From positions 1,553,059 to 1,575,434 of the forward strand of contig NW_006767438.1 of NCBI RefSeq assembly GCF_000264995.1: a stretch of DNA of 22,376 bases, given 5' to 3'. The notes beneath the pieces were generated by a model that was not told where the DNA came from, ran no database searches, and saw only the letters and a program-made list of their open reading frames with translations. This DNA comes from Punctularia strigosozonata HHB-11173 SS5 (lineage: Eukaryota; Basidiomycota; Agaricomycetes; Corticiales; Punctulariaceae). Positions 8,274 to 18,160 of the stretch are shown in pieces (the first letter of the stretch is position 1; each line of letters opens with the position of its first letter). Position numbers and translations under genes: made by a program.

Positions 8274-11200
8274 ATGACGAACGATTTCAGGGCTACACCT
8301 TTCAGCCCCCCACCAGCCACCCAGGGACTCTCGAGCGCGACATTTTCCGTTCCGCCGCTTGATGGGACACTCACCATTCTCCAGTGCTATGACTGGCATG
8401 CCAGCAAGTCTTCGAAGCACCCTCTCTTTGTATATGCCGAAGAGGATCACACGACGAAGACTCTTTACTGGCCGGACGTCGTTCACGCAAGCCACCGCGC
8501 CGGTCGCATCATTCGCGACCACGTCGGTAGCAAGTCCAAGAAACCCGTAATCGCCATCTTGTCCGGCACAGGTCAGTGGTTCTACTTCTACCCGCATCGG
8601 ACAATCGAGCGCTGAGTACCGGATGCTAGACATGATCACCTACTTTGCCTGCTGCTTGGGAATTATGCGCGCCGGATGTACCGTATTCCCGATTTCTCCG
8701 AGAAACTCTGCCCCTGCGGTACGCGCAATGCGCTCTACAGGCGTTCAGGACGAGCTGAGACATATACTTACAGCTCGCCCATCTGCTCTCCTCTGCTCGG
8801 GTCGATCACGTTCTGCTCGGCTCCGAGAGCGTGTTCTCTCAACTCGCCACCGCCGCGACTTCATTGATGCCACAGGATTCGGTGCCCTCAACCTCGCTCA
8901 TACCCAAGTTCGAGGACCTGTACCTATCATCAGACCCTTGCGAACCTCTTCCTGATCCCGACGTCGGCCCCGACGATCCGGTATATATACTACATTCCTC
9001 AGGTACTGCTCATTTCAAGCTTCTCTGTCGACTACTGACAGCCCGGCGATCGTTAGGATCAACGGCGTTCCCCAAGGTCATCACCTGGACGCATTTCTTC
9101 ATGATCAAGGTTGCGGGCATTCCGGGTAAGCTCTCCGCGGGGGGACGAAAGTGTACGGTCCGGTTGCTGATCGATGTTTTTGCAGCATTGGGAGAGATCG
9201 ACTTTGCTGGGCTCACGCTCGGCTGTCACTCCGTGCCCATGTTTCATGGCTTGGGCTTAACGATCTTGCTCTGGGCGGTGAGCAGTGCCGGTTGGTACCT
9301 CGCGCGCCCGGCGATGCTGAAAGACAGTCGCGGTAGCCGGCTTGCGGCTTCGTGATTAGCGCCTTCCCGCCTCGATCTCCGGCGATCCTTCCCACTCCAG
9401 ATCGCGTCATCCAAGGCGCCATGCACACGAAGTCCGAAATCGTGTTTTCGGTGCCGTCCTTTATAGAGGTTCGACCACCGTTCCCTCGTCTCTTGATGAT
9501 GAATGACGCCACGTTCCAGGCTTGGCTCGAGTATCCCGCTTATGTGGAGTACCTCGCGGGGATAAAAGGTGTCGTGAGTAGAGACTGCTATCCATCCAGG
9601 AGTATACACTTAAACTCTTTTGGCCAGCTTTACGGAGGAGGTCCCCTCAGCAAGGCAGTGGGAGACGCTTTGACCGAGAAAGGCGTGTCCATATACACGC
9701 TCTACGGAAGGTAAGCTCGTCGTATGCATCAGGCAGCCTCGCTGACGAGAGAAGCACGGAGACGACAGTGGTGAACGTCATCCTTCCCAGTAGGTCGCGG
9801 ATGCACGTAGTGTCCTTGAGACGGCCTGACAAGGAGCTCAGGAGATCGACCCGGTTTGGACTGGCAGTACTTCCGGTTCAGCAAGCACGTCAAGCCGCAC
9901 CTCGTCGAGAATGGCTTTGGACAGGTGGAGATGGTGCTAGTCGTACGTGGAATGTCTCTTCCTGCCGCGGCGCGTTCTTACCCGAAAATCGTAGGGAAAC
10001 CCGTTGTCCGTTCCCATGATAACGAACACAACGGTACAGGGCGTAGATGCGTACGCTACTGGGGACCTGCTCGAAAGGCACCCCACGAAACCCGACCTGT
10101 GGAAGGTATTCGGCCGGGCCGACGATCAGATCATGCAGAGCACCGGGGAGAAGGTTAATTCCATCTTCCTCCGGTCCGCGTTCGATACACTCACTGCCTA
10201 CAATTGTCCAGACTAATCCAGGGCCGCTTGGTTGGCACACATTTTCTCATTTCGTGCGCCATGCACTTATATCCGTTTCAGAGGCAATTCTGAATCAAGA
10301 CCCCCACGTCGCCGCGGCGGTCATGTTCGGTCGGGAACGTTTCCATGCTGGCGTCATAGTCGAGCCGATACAGCAGGAGAGATTCGATCCTGATGAGGCT
10401 AAGCTTGCCGAGTTCCGAAACAAGATTTGGTAAATGGGCGCCCCGTCTCACCATGGAAATGGAGCTCATGCAGCTAATCACGCATCTGCACGCAGGCCGA
10501 GCGTGGAGCGCATGAATCAGTTCGCCCCTCAGCACTCGCGCATCTTCAAAGAGGCAAGGATCGTCTAGCTGTAGTTTATGAGCCCGCGCTGACCGACGCT
10601 GTAGATGATCCTGGTGGCCTCGCCGAAGAAGCCCTTCGTTTACTCTGCCAAGATGACGGTCCGGCGGCAGGGGGTCCTCGCCGAGTACGAGGTCGAGATC
10701 GACTCGGCCTATGCCGCCCTCGAAGAATCTACGCAACTCGAAATCCAGGCGCCCGCCAGCTGGTCGGATGAAACGGCGGCTATTTTCTTACGATCTCTGG
10801 TCAAGAACACGCTCAAGCAGGGAATATCTGACGAAGATAACCTCTTCGAACACGGCTGCGACAGGTACATCGTCATTGGTCATACCGCCGCGTATCTTAA
10901 TTCTTATCGAATACATCAGCCTTCAAGCGACGTGGATCCGGAACACCTTGCTCCGCGCCTTGCGACAAACCACGGGTCTCGACACCCGATCTGTATCGTC
11001 CAGCCTGGTGTATCAGCACCCTTCGATCCGTGCTCTCACTTCGTTCGTGGTGACCTTCGCTCGCGGGGCGCCGTCAGCGGCATCCGATACTCGCACCGTC
11101 GTCGATGCGATGACTCGCTTGGTGGACGTGCACTCTTGTAATCTTCCTGCCAGTAACCCGGCACATCCACGCGCGAGTGAAATCCATGTCGTCATGTTGA

Positions 11201-12518
11201 CTGGTACAACGGGGAACCTGGGAGGCGAGATATTGTTGGCCCTTTTGGAAGATCCATCCGTGGAACGGATTTATGCGTTCAATCGTAGCGGACCCGGTCA
11301 CAAGTCCCTCCTCGAGAGGCAGGAGGCGGTACTTCAGACGCATGATCTAGATCCAGGGGCTGCGCGATCGTCGAAAGTGACGCTGTTGACCGTGGACTGG
11401 GGTCGTGCGGACTTCGGGCTGAGTTCGGAGACCCTAACGGAGGTGAGGGTAGCCCCCAGGCTTCCGTGACCGTCGCTAACGTTGCGCACATCGCAGATCC
11501 GCAACTCCGTGACCCACGTCATTCATAACGGTGAGCCAGTAGTCGTCTGTCTCTGCCTGACTCGCTGAACGAGATGACGCCCAAGCATGGAACGTGCACT
11601 TCGGGGCGGGCTTGCCGTCCTTCGAGGCGAATGTCCGCGGCTTGCGCAACCTCATAGATTTGTCGCTCTCCTCCGGTGCACAGTTGTGCTTTGTCAGCTC
11701 CATCGGGGTGGTCAGTGGTGCGTGTATGACACACCCGCTTAATCATTGCGCTCACCTCAGCGTCTAGGGGAAGGAGTTACAGAGCCGATCCAAGAGACGC
11801 ATGTCGACGCGTCAGTGGCCTTGAGTAACGGTTATACGCAATCCAAATGGGTTGGAGAGCGCCTTCTCCAGATTGCCTCAGAGAAAAGTGGCCTGAGTGC
11901 AGTGACGATTCGCGTTGGACAGCTGTCGGGGGCAAAAAACGGCGCATGGAAGACGTACGCCATTCGTTATTGCTCACTTGCTAGGCTTCTTACACATCCC
12001 CTTAGCACCGAGTGGCTTCCTGCGCTTGTGAAGTCGTGTCAACAGCTGGGCTGCATGCCATCTATGCAACAAGTAAGGTTCTATTCCATGCCATATAACG
12101 TTGCTTTGACGTGTCTGCCGTTTCGTTATAGAACCTCGCTTGGTTGCCTCTCGATATCGCAGCCCGTTGCATAGCGTCTATGCGCAAGGCTTCTCCCGGT
12201 GTTGTTCATCTCGTACATCCCCGTCCGGTCCCCGCTTCGTCCGTCTTTCGGGCCATCGCGAACTTTCTTAATCTCGACACCGTGCCATACGATGCGTGGC
12301 TCAGCAAACTAGAAGGCGCTACGGATCCTTCGACCACTCCTGCTCTCATGCTGTTGGATTTTTTCAAAAAGGAGTGGAAGGAACCGAGGCTCTCGATGGA
12401 GCGTGCTTACGAACAATGCGACTTCCTGTCGGATACAACGCGGATCCGTGATCTGGGGCCGGAGGAAGCGGTGAAGTGGATCGCCTTTTGGAAGCGCGTT
12501 GGTTTTCTTTCCGCTTAG
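8274..12518 (+). CDS. adenylate-forming reductase (NRPS-like, A-T-R)
   Basis: My model has 21 exons: 8274-8571, 8630-8718, 8774-9002, 9057-9125, 9186-9277, 9337-9468, 9520-9573, 9628-9710, 9755-9789, 9842-9942, 9995-10153, 10212-10230, 10282-10429, 10496-10553, 10605-10864, 10920-11442, 11497-11530, 11586-11717, 11768-11954, 12006-12072 and 12132-12518. They total 3156 nt, giving 1051 aa with no internal stop. Adenylation domain (about 1-520): HSSGSTAFPKVITWTH (about 202-217), LYGSTETTVVN (about 345-355), YATGDLLERHP (about 414) and GRADDQIMQSTGEK ending at 447. Thiolation domain: NLFEHGCDSLQATW with the phosphopantetheine Ser near 609. Reductase domain: the NAD(P)-binding TGTTGNLGG (about 700-708), FVSSIGVVSG and the Tyr/Lys of GYTQSKWVGER (about 860). 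Such enzymes adenylate a carboxylic acid, load it on the carrier arm and release it by NADPH reduction as an aldehyde or alcohol. There is no condensation or thioesterase domain. The ATG at 8274 was chosen because MTNDFRATPFSPPP matches the usual N-terminus. Intron 14 has a GC donor (10554). Substrate cannot be read from sequence alone. Confidence 0.94.
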
Positions 12519-12835
12519 GCGAAGTCGGCGCGAATGGCACTCAGTGACTTGTATGATATCACGCAGAGGTGTATACAATTAGTGGATCAGATGTCTATCA
12601 ATTGCGCACAATCGTGAACGGGTGGCCATCGGCGCATCACAGAACAGCTGGAGGAGAGGGCATACCACGGTGTGCATCGAGACTTGAGACACGGAGCCTT
12701 ATCCGGCAACTCCAGTGATATTTGGACGGCACGTGGACAGCAAGTGATATCTGATCGTAAGGCAGAATCGAGCAAGGTGACATGCACAACACAGAAGCCT
12801 GAGACCATAGAGCTAGGATCCTTCGGAGAAAGACC
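12519..12835. other. 3' flank of the reductase gene, nothing recognised
   Basis: Should contain the 3' UTR and end signal of the reductase gene. No coding frame with support and no clear repeat. Confidence 0.45.
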
Positions 12836-13053
12836 TGCTCAGCAGGAGAGCGCACCGAGCAGGAGTTGGCGGACTTGATTGATCTTGAGGTGAGTTCGTT
12901 GGTTCAACGGTGGCGAGATGTGGTGTAGACGGAGAATTGTGAAAACCGTGGATTCTGGATAGACAGCATCGGCGAGATAGCCGGCATGACCTAACGCAAC
13001 GAGCAAGGAGCACAACGAGGGTGCGAACGTGGTCGCTCAAGTGCAGGTTTCAG
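12836..13053 (-). other. unidentified gene fragment, hydrophobic frame
   Basis: A minus-strand frame without its own ATG, open from an acceptor-like TTGAG near 13049 to a TGA near 12838. It encodes PSLCSLLVALGHAGYLADAVYPESTVFTI in two overlapping views: LVALGHAGYLADAV then YPESTVFTILRL. The pattern resembles the frame at about 2965-3043 (minus). The neighbouring open frame at 12813-13040 on the same strand is a different phase, and the donor of the upstream exon-like piece (GTGAGC just after 13069) leads into that other phase, so a frameshift or a missed intron separates the parts. Family unknown. Confidence 0.25.
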
Positions 13054-13065
13054 AACGGAACAAGC

Positions 13066-13275
13066 TCACCAAAGACCAGAGTCGACAAACATCTCAGCCA
13101 GATATTGTGAGCGCATGATGAGCCTCTCGACAATCTGCAGACAATCAGGGCATGTTTCCCGCGCCCGACGACGACCCTCGGGGCAATCAATCCGACATTC
13201 GCGCTCGACCGAAGCGAGTTCAGGTAGTGTTTTCAGAGGAATAGAGAAAATCGGACTGGACTGGAAGGGGCCCAT
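13066..13275 (-). other. exon-like open frame with CPEG...CPDC
   Basis: ATG at 13275 opens a 69-codon frame beginning MGPFQSSPIFSIPLKTL and containing RIDCPEGRRRARETCPDCL, then a helical tail; it ends at a TGA that coincides with a GTGAGC donor-like word, as expected of a first exon. The first 14 codons after MGP are duplicated at 13958-14002. The two Cys pairs could bind metal, but no zinc-finger family fits. Not identified. Confidence 0.3.
13224..13268 (+). repeat. 45-bp direct repeat, copy 1
   Basis: Matches 13958-14002 at 43 of 45 positions in the same orientation, 734 bp apart. Read on the minus strand both copies encode FQSSPIFSIPLKTL, so it may mark a partial tandem gene duplication. 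Confidence 0.8.
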
Positions 13276-13289
13276 GATTGCAGAAGATG

Positions 13290-13870
13290 GTGAGGATACC
13301 GCATCAGAACGATGCGAGAGATCGAGTCACTGATGGCGGCGATCATAATGAAAACCGCCGCAGCAATGCCAAATTGCCAACCGCCGTGCAGCACCACAGA
13401 GAGGAAAGGTACCTCCAAGACGATCTCCTCGAAGCAGGCTGAGTACGGGCCAAAGTGGGGTATGCGGACCGGTATCGCGATAGTCACGGAGAACACGAAG
13501 GCGTGATGGAAGATCGCCAGAGATTTCATGAATATGCTCCCTCGATGAGACATGGCCTCCGTTTCGTCCGAGGTACATATTGGCAGGCTCACGAAGATAG
13601 ACATCGACGATCCTGTTAACAGAAGCACAGACGATATGCGTGAGATGTGGGAAATTCTAGAACCAGTCCCGTCAGCGTTGAAGTTGTGCGATGTGGCGAG
13701 TAGGTAACGCACAAAGCGTTCCGTGTGCCAAACTGTAGCGCATCGGCGGCGCGGAGGGTGCCTGCGACGTCACCCATTACCGTCGGTACGTGTGCCACGA
13801 ACAGGTCGTACTGCGCTCCGTCGCCTGTGCTGGGCACGCTTTGGATCTCTTCGAGGCCAAGGGGAGATCC
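13290..13870 (-). other. membrane-protein-like fragment, family not recognised
   Basis: Minus-strand frames 13837-13616 and 13712-13233 together look like two or more exons. The second has hydrophobic stretches compatible with membrane helices: FMKSLAIFHHAFVFSVTIAI, the segment around EVPFLSVVLHGGW, and FGIAAAVFIMIAAI. The first contains QYDLFVAHVPTVMGDVAG. No complete gene model could be joined, and no diagnostic motif of a transporter or receptor is visible. It may be another broken membrane-protein gene. Confidence 0.3.
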
Positions 13871-13957
13871 TGATCATAACACCATCAGTTGCGCTGATTA
13901 AACACAAGAAAAAAGAGGGGAAAACGCACCGAATGCCGTGAAAGCGGGAGCGATCGC

Positions 13958-14002
13958 GTAGTGTTTTCAGGGGAATAGAGAAGATCGGACTGGACTGGAA
14001 GG
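13958..14002 (+). repeat. 45-bp direct repeat, copy 2
   Basis: Second copy of 13224-13268 with two substitutions. Flanking sequence is unrelated on both sides apart from AT-versus-GC context. On the minus strand it lies inside an open frame that also runs through the palindromes at 14041-14105. Confidence 0.8.
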
Positions 14003-14040
14003 TAATCAATAAAAAGGGGACGTCGATGTGACGCATGCAA

Positions 14041-14080
14041 CACGGGCGGAGGTAGGTTCCGGAACCTACCTCCGCCCGTG
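14041..14080. repeat. 40-bp perfect palindrome
   Basis: The 20 bases 14041-14060 are the exact reverse complement of 14061-14080, with no spacer; the centre is TTCC|GGAA. It could form a cruciform or a foldback hairpin with no loop beyond the minimum. Confidence 0.95.
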
Positions 14081-14083
14081 CGT

Positions 14084-14105
14084 GGAGCAAGGGATCCCTT
14101 GCTCC
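14084..14105. repeat. 22-bp perfect palindrome
   Basis: GGAGCAAGGGA followed by its exact reverse complement, centred on GGATCC, three bases after the 40-bp palindrome. With one mismatch the symmetry extends to 14081-14108. Confidence 0.93.
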
Positions 14106-14578
14106 GCGCACCCCTGACGAAAGGATGCGACGCGCGTGGCAACATTCCCACCAATACAAAGCACGCCCCACGGTCAGAAGAGGGCTTGATCCGAACCCAG
14201 TCCGACCACGTCTTACACCAGGGTGCACGGATCAACGCAAGTACCGCCAAACCTCAGATCATAATCAATTTCTTATGTCAATGCAGCGCCTTCTCCGATG
14301 CACCATACCTACCGGGCTCGTCGAGCTACGCTTGCCCCGCCTCCGATGGATAGCCATGCGTTGGAATGGATTGCATAATCCCCAACCACGTGTCAATTTC
14401 ATATCTTCGACACCACGTCGACGCACTCAGCTTCACCGAACAATGAACACCTGTCTTCATTCACTCGCGCGGACAGGATGGATGCACTCTCGCCAGGATC
14501 AGGGGCACGGGCCCTGGTAGAGTCACACACCTGCCTGGGCTCGCCCGGGCAGGATAGGACGGGAGAAGGGATGTGCGT

Positions 14579-14827
14579 CTATAGCGGCTGTGCCCACCGT
14601 TGCAAGATGAACTCCTGGACGTCCTCGTGTGCCAACAACTTCCATCTTGTATAGCCAATATCTTTCAATCTTGAAGTACCCTTCTCGCAACCCCAATGAC
14701 GATCACGCGAATGATGAATGTGCTTGGTGAGCCAACGTGCCTTATCGCCATACGATACGACACTCATCGGTTCCGCCCCTAGCTGCTGAGGTTCTCCGAG
14801 CGCAGCACTGTACGCTGCGCATCGCAC
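14579..14827 (-). other. unidentified open frame, 82 codons
   Basis: Open minus-strand frame containing YGDKARWLTKHIHHSRDRHW and ending HEDVQEFILQRWAQPL. The composition is protein-like and less arginine-skewed than the shadow frames nearby, but there is no family motif and no splice-joined neighbour. It may be a small gene or an old fragment. The rest of 14110-15280 shows nothing supported. Confidence 0.2.
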
Positions 14828-15281
14828 GGACTATTTAAGACCTGAATGGTAACGCTCCCGCTTGGCTTGAACGATGACCACATGATGGCCGCCTTTTGGT
14901 ACGTAGCGCAGCTTCTAATCATACTATGTGGGCGATGACCGACTGTTTCTCACCTTCAGTTCGTTCCAGACGTACACATGTCCCTACCAAAGCCAGAGCT
15001 CTCTCGGAGTACCAACGAATACCATCCCCGAACCAGCGTCCTGCATCCGCTTGAGGCAAACTCCCCCCACCTATGGCAGACCAAATCCAAGATCACGTCC
15101 ATTTCGCGCTGCAGAGTTTTTTCTTCCATCCCCACTCCTGACTGCCGTCTGTGATTGTAGTGCAGGCTATGAACCATCATCCACTCTTTGACACGAAGAG
15201 ACGATAGATACCGCTTTCAAGAGCCACCTTCGAGCTCTTGCATTTATCCACTAGTCTTGCATCTATGTCACACTGTGAGGA

Positions 15282-15578
15282 CGCCTTCTCTCCGATCCTT
15301 CTCACACACCAACAACCATCGAGGAAAGTTCCGGCCTCCTCGCCTACCCTTCTACCTCATACGACAAGATATCGCGCTTCGTCTTCGACCTGACCGACAT
15401 TCCTGCTCGCAACCGCAGGGACACGCCATTCAGCTTGGTCAGGGCTTGGCCATCGTGTTGTTTCGTCGTTGGTGCTCCAAACTCGGTTTTGATTCGCACC
15501 GGAGGATTTCAGCCGCGAGTTGGCTGGGAAATCCCGCCAAAACCGCGTCGAAGAGTTTCCCACGTCATGGCGCTACGA
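15282..15578 (+). other. unidentified open frame without ATG
   Basis: A plus-strand frame open for about 98 codons, reading PTTIEESSGLLAYPSTSYDK, then RFVFDLTDIPARNRRDTPFS and VVGAPNSVLIRTGGF. It looks protein-like but lacks a start codon near its beginning, so it would have to be an internal exon. No family recognised. It may belong with the frames at 16229-16885. Confidence 0.22.
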
Positions 15579-16228
15579 TGAACTTCAGTATATGGACCTA
15601 TTCGGCGCGATGATCCTTGTTACGCTCGTCACTCCCTCCCACCTTGCCGTCTGTTTCCACTTCGCCTCCATACCCCTCCCGATCATCATCCTACGCGACA
15701 TGCAACCATTCTTCCCCAAATGTTATGCTGCAGATATTTCTTGCCGCCATGTTCCCTGCTCGATATTGGTACGATCTTGTCCAGTCCTGAGATCGAAGTT
15801 TTCGAGGGCGGGGAGCAAGGTTCTTGAAGCGTGGAGGTAGTCATGCCACCGAGGCCGCTGCTTCCAGCGAGGGTCGGAGGGATATCAAGTTTCGTAGACG
15901 TCGGTTGTAGCCACGGCGCCAACGCGAGCCCTGTCGTCCTCGACTCACGCCGTCCTTCGTTTGGTGTCCTGGCTAAAGTAACCCAGGACCTTACTGCCCC
16001 GTTTCTCATCTCCCTTTGTCGTACCCAAGCACCGACTTCGGCTTTGTTCTCTCCCGTTCTCACGATGTCCCGACGTCCCTGCGTTCAGGACGGCGTTCGT
16101 CGAGTGATGCGAGCCATTGAGGTCACCTGCACCTGCCTTCCCGTCGGCCGGATGCATCCTATCGTCGGTACCTCACACACCCTTCGCACGACCTGCCCCG
16201 TTGCGCGTCCTCGCCAGATCTCGCGTAA

Positions 16229-16885
16229 CATTGTTCGCTAGTCAAGCATCTTCCCGTCGAAGTTTCTGTCGATGGTACGCACAAAGAGCGCGCTCCCTCG
16301 ATGCGCTCTTTGGTTAAAATTGACCTGGATACCCCTGAGTAAGTCATTATCAAACCCTCAATATGTTGGTTCCGCTGACGTCGTTTTCGTCGTTCTTTCA
16401 GAGTTACACTATGCCACTCGTCATCCCCAAACCACTCCGTCGGACCTGATGGGCTCCGAGGATGCGATGTGGGGGATTTGCGTACTCCTCCTCTACCTCT
16501 CATATCATTCCGAACTCTGCTATTCTGTGCCGGGGGACGAGGGCCTCACCATCACGCTCCTGCTTGTGCGCCTTCAACGGGAACCTCACCACGCACCTTG
16601 TTACTTCCCGTCGTCTTACCCACAGCGCGTATTCGGCTGCTTCTTCCCTCCTCAAACCGCTTCAGTCCCTCATGGGCCAATGGAACCACACCCGAACGAA
16701 TCGAGGGAAGGCAATCAATTGGCCCGAACCCAGTTCACCCGGCTGAGATTCATCAGCTGGCCTACGAGCATTTTTCTCATGCCCCTCTGTCAGCTCGTAT
16801 AGGTAGCGGTCATCGCGCCGTTTCAACCGCGCGACCGGATGAGCTTGTTGCGGATGCTGGAGGTGGCGTTTCACCCCCGATGTGA
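16229..16885 (+). other. possible two-exon gene remnant, unidentified
   Basis: The plus-strand frame 16229-16338 encodes HLPVEVSVDGTHKERAPS and LVKIDLDTPE and ends at a GTAAGT donor (16339). A TTTCAG acceptor at 16401 joins it in frame to 16402-16885, which includes QSIGPNPVHPAEIHQLAYEH and ARPDELVADAGGGVSPP. The 63-nt intron fits the size seen in the real genes. No start, no end and no family motif could be found, and downstream frames (to about 17260) are broken, so this is probably degenerate. Confidence 0.25.
16282..16312. repeat. inverted repeat, 10-bp stem
   Basis: CAAAGAGCGC (16282-16291) and GCGCTCTTTG (16303-16312) are perfect reverse complements around an 11-nt loop. It falls inside the exon-like frame above, so it may be chance. 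Confidence 0.5.
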
Positions 16886-18160
16886 CCTGTTGCAACTTCG
16901 AGGAACGATGTCCGTGCTCTCCATGTCATCATGCGCCTGCAAGAATTTGAAGGGCATCGTGGGCAGAGGGCGAATAGTTTGCCTCCATATATTCTCCACC
17001 TTCGCTGAAGATCTGTACCTCTTGCGCCCAAACGGACGCCACATCAAGGTACCCAGCTTGCCTAAACATCACCTCGCTTCCGCTTCCGCGGCAGGCTGCC
17101 TCAAGGCTTGCTCGGTTCTCCCAGCTAGATTGTGGCGTGCGATGTAGCCTTCCCCATCAGTGCTTGGCACTGCGCTGTCGGTTTTCACCCCTCCTCTCGC
17201 TGTCCTCGACCATGAGATGGTGACTACGAACTCAGGACAAGTTGCGAACGTCACCAACAGGGATCATGACTCATGTTACAGCTCGCAGAGCCATGCTTAG
17301 CCACGATATAAGGTCAGCTTAGTTGAAGCCTAGGTCAAGCTTGAAGAATCGACAGGCGGGCGAGAACGTCTCATCGGTCCGGACGCTGCGTGTTACTCAT
17401 CAGATCTGCCTAGTAGAGATACGTCCTTCGGAGCTCTTGGCTGTCATCCCCTCCAGCGACCCTTGCTTTTTTCTTCTCGCCGACCCTTCGTTCTACTCCA
17501 AGCCTTTTCCGGGGCTGGGTGCAGCAGTCCGCCCGTGAGTGCATATGACTGTGCCCCGACAGCGTGCGCTCCAGCCATTCCCTATGAGTCAGCATCAGCC
17601 CTGCAAGGCGGTCCCGTCTTTCGAGTGTGAGACCCGTGAGATTACTATCTACGGTATGGCACTAGTGTGCGCGTCCACATACGGTGCGCCCACATGAAGG
17701 CAGGCAGAAGCTGTCGCTGTGATGAGTGTCTTGAACGAATCTGTCCTTATTGTGCCGGTTTGTCCAGCCTTATCTGGTGCAAGACGAGACGACGTCAGAG
17801 GTGAGAGGTGAGCTTGGAGCCTCCATTGTGTGCTCTTGCGTCTTGTCGGGGGTGACTTCGTCGTACGCAATCATCAACCAACTCAAATCAGACGGGTACA
17901 CCGGAATAACAATGTGATCACTCGTGGTTTGGCAGATGCGGTCACATCCGCCCTATGGTACAAACATCAATCCTTAATCTGCAGCGCTTCAGGCATGAGC
18001 TCACGCTCGTGGCCCTGTCCGGCACTGCCTCGTGAAAGTGGATGGGTGCTTGTAGCGCGTCTGGTTATAGCGAAATTATTGAGTCCTGCACCGTGGTGGA
18101 TAAGGCAAGCGCATGCTTTTGATGCTTAGCACGAAATACTCGTAGTAGCCCAGAGCAAGT
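16886..18160. other. no supported gene
   Basis: Several short overlapping frames on both strands (for example 16839-17147, 17323-17538 and 17830-18129 plus) lack motifs, consistent splice joins or a preferred strand. I regard the stretch as non-coding or decayed. Confidence 0.4.

Noticed and set aside
8117-8362. 81-codon plus-strand frame just upstream of the reductase
   Set aside because: It overlaps the reductase start in another frame, and its product has no motif. Kept only as a possible upstream ORF.
8229-8639. 136-codon minus-strand frame over the first reductase exons
   Set aside because: It is the antisense shadow of conserved reductase exons 1 and 2.
8719-8773. Open reading through APAVRAMRSTGVQ in the reductase
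   Set aside because: This is an intron (GTACGC...TTACAG); removing it restores the family sequence LAHLLSSARVDHVLLG.
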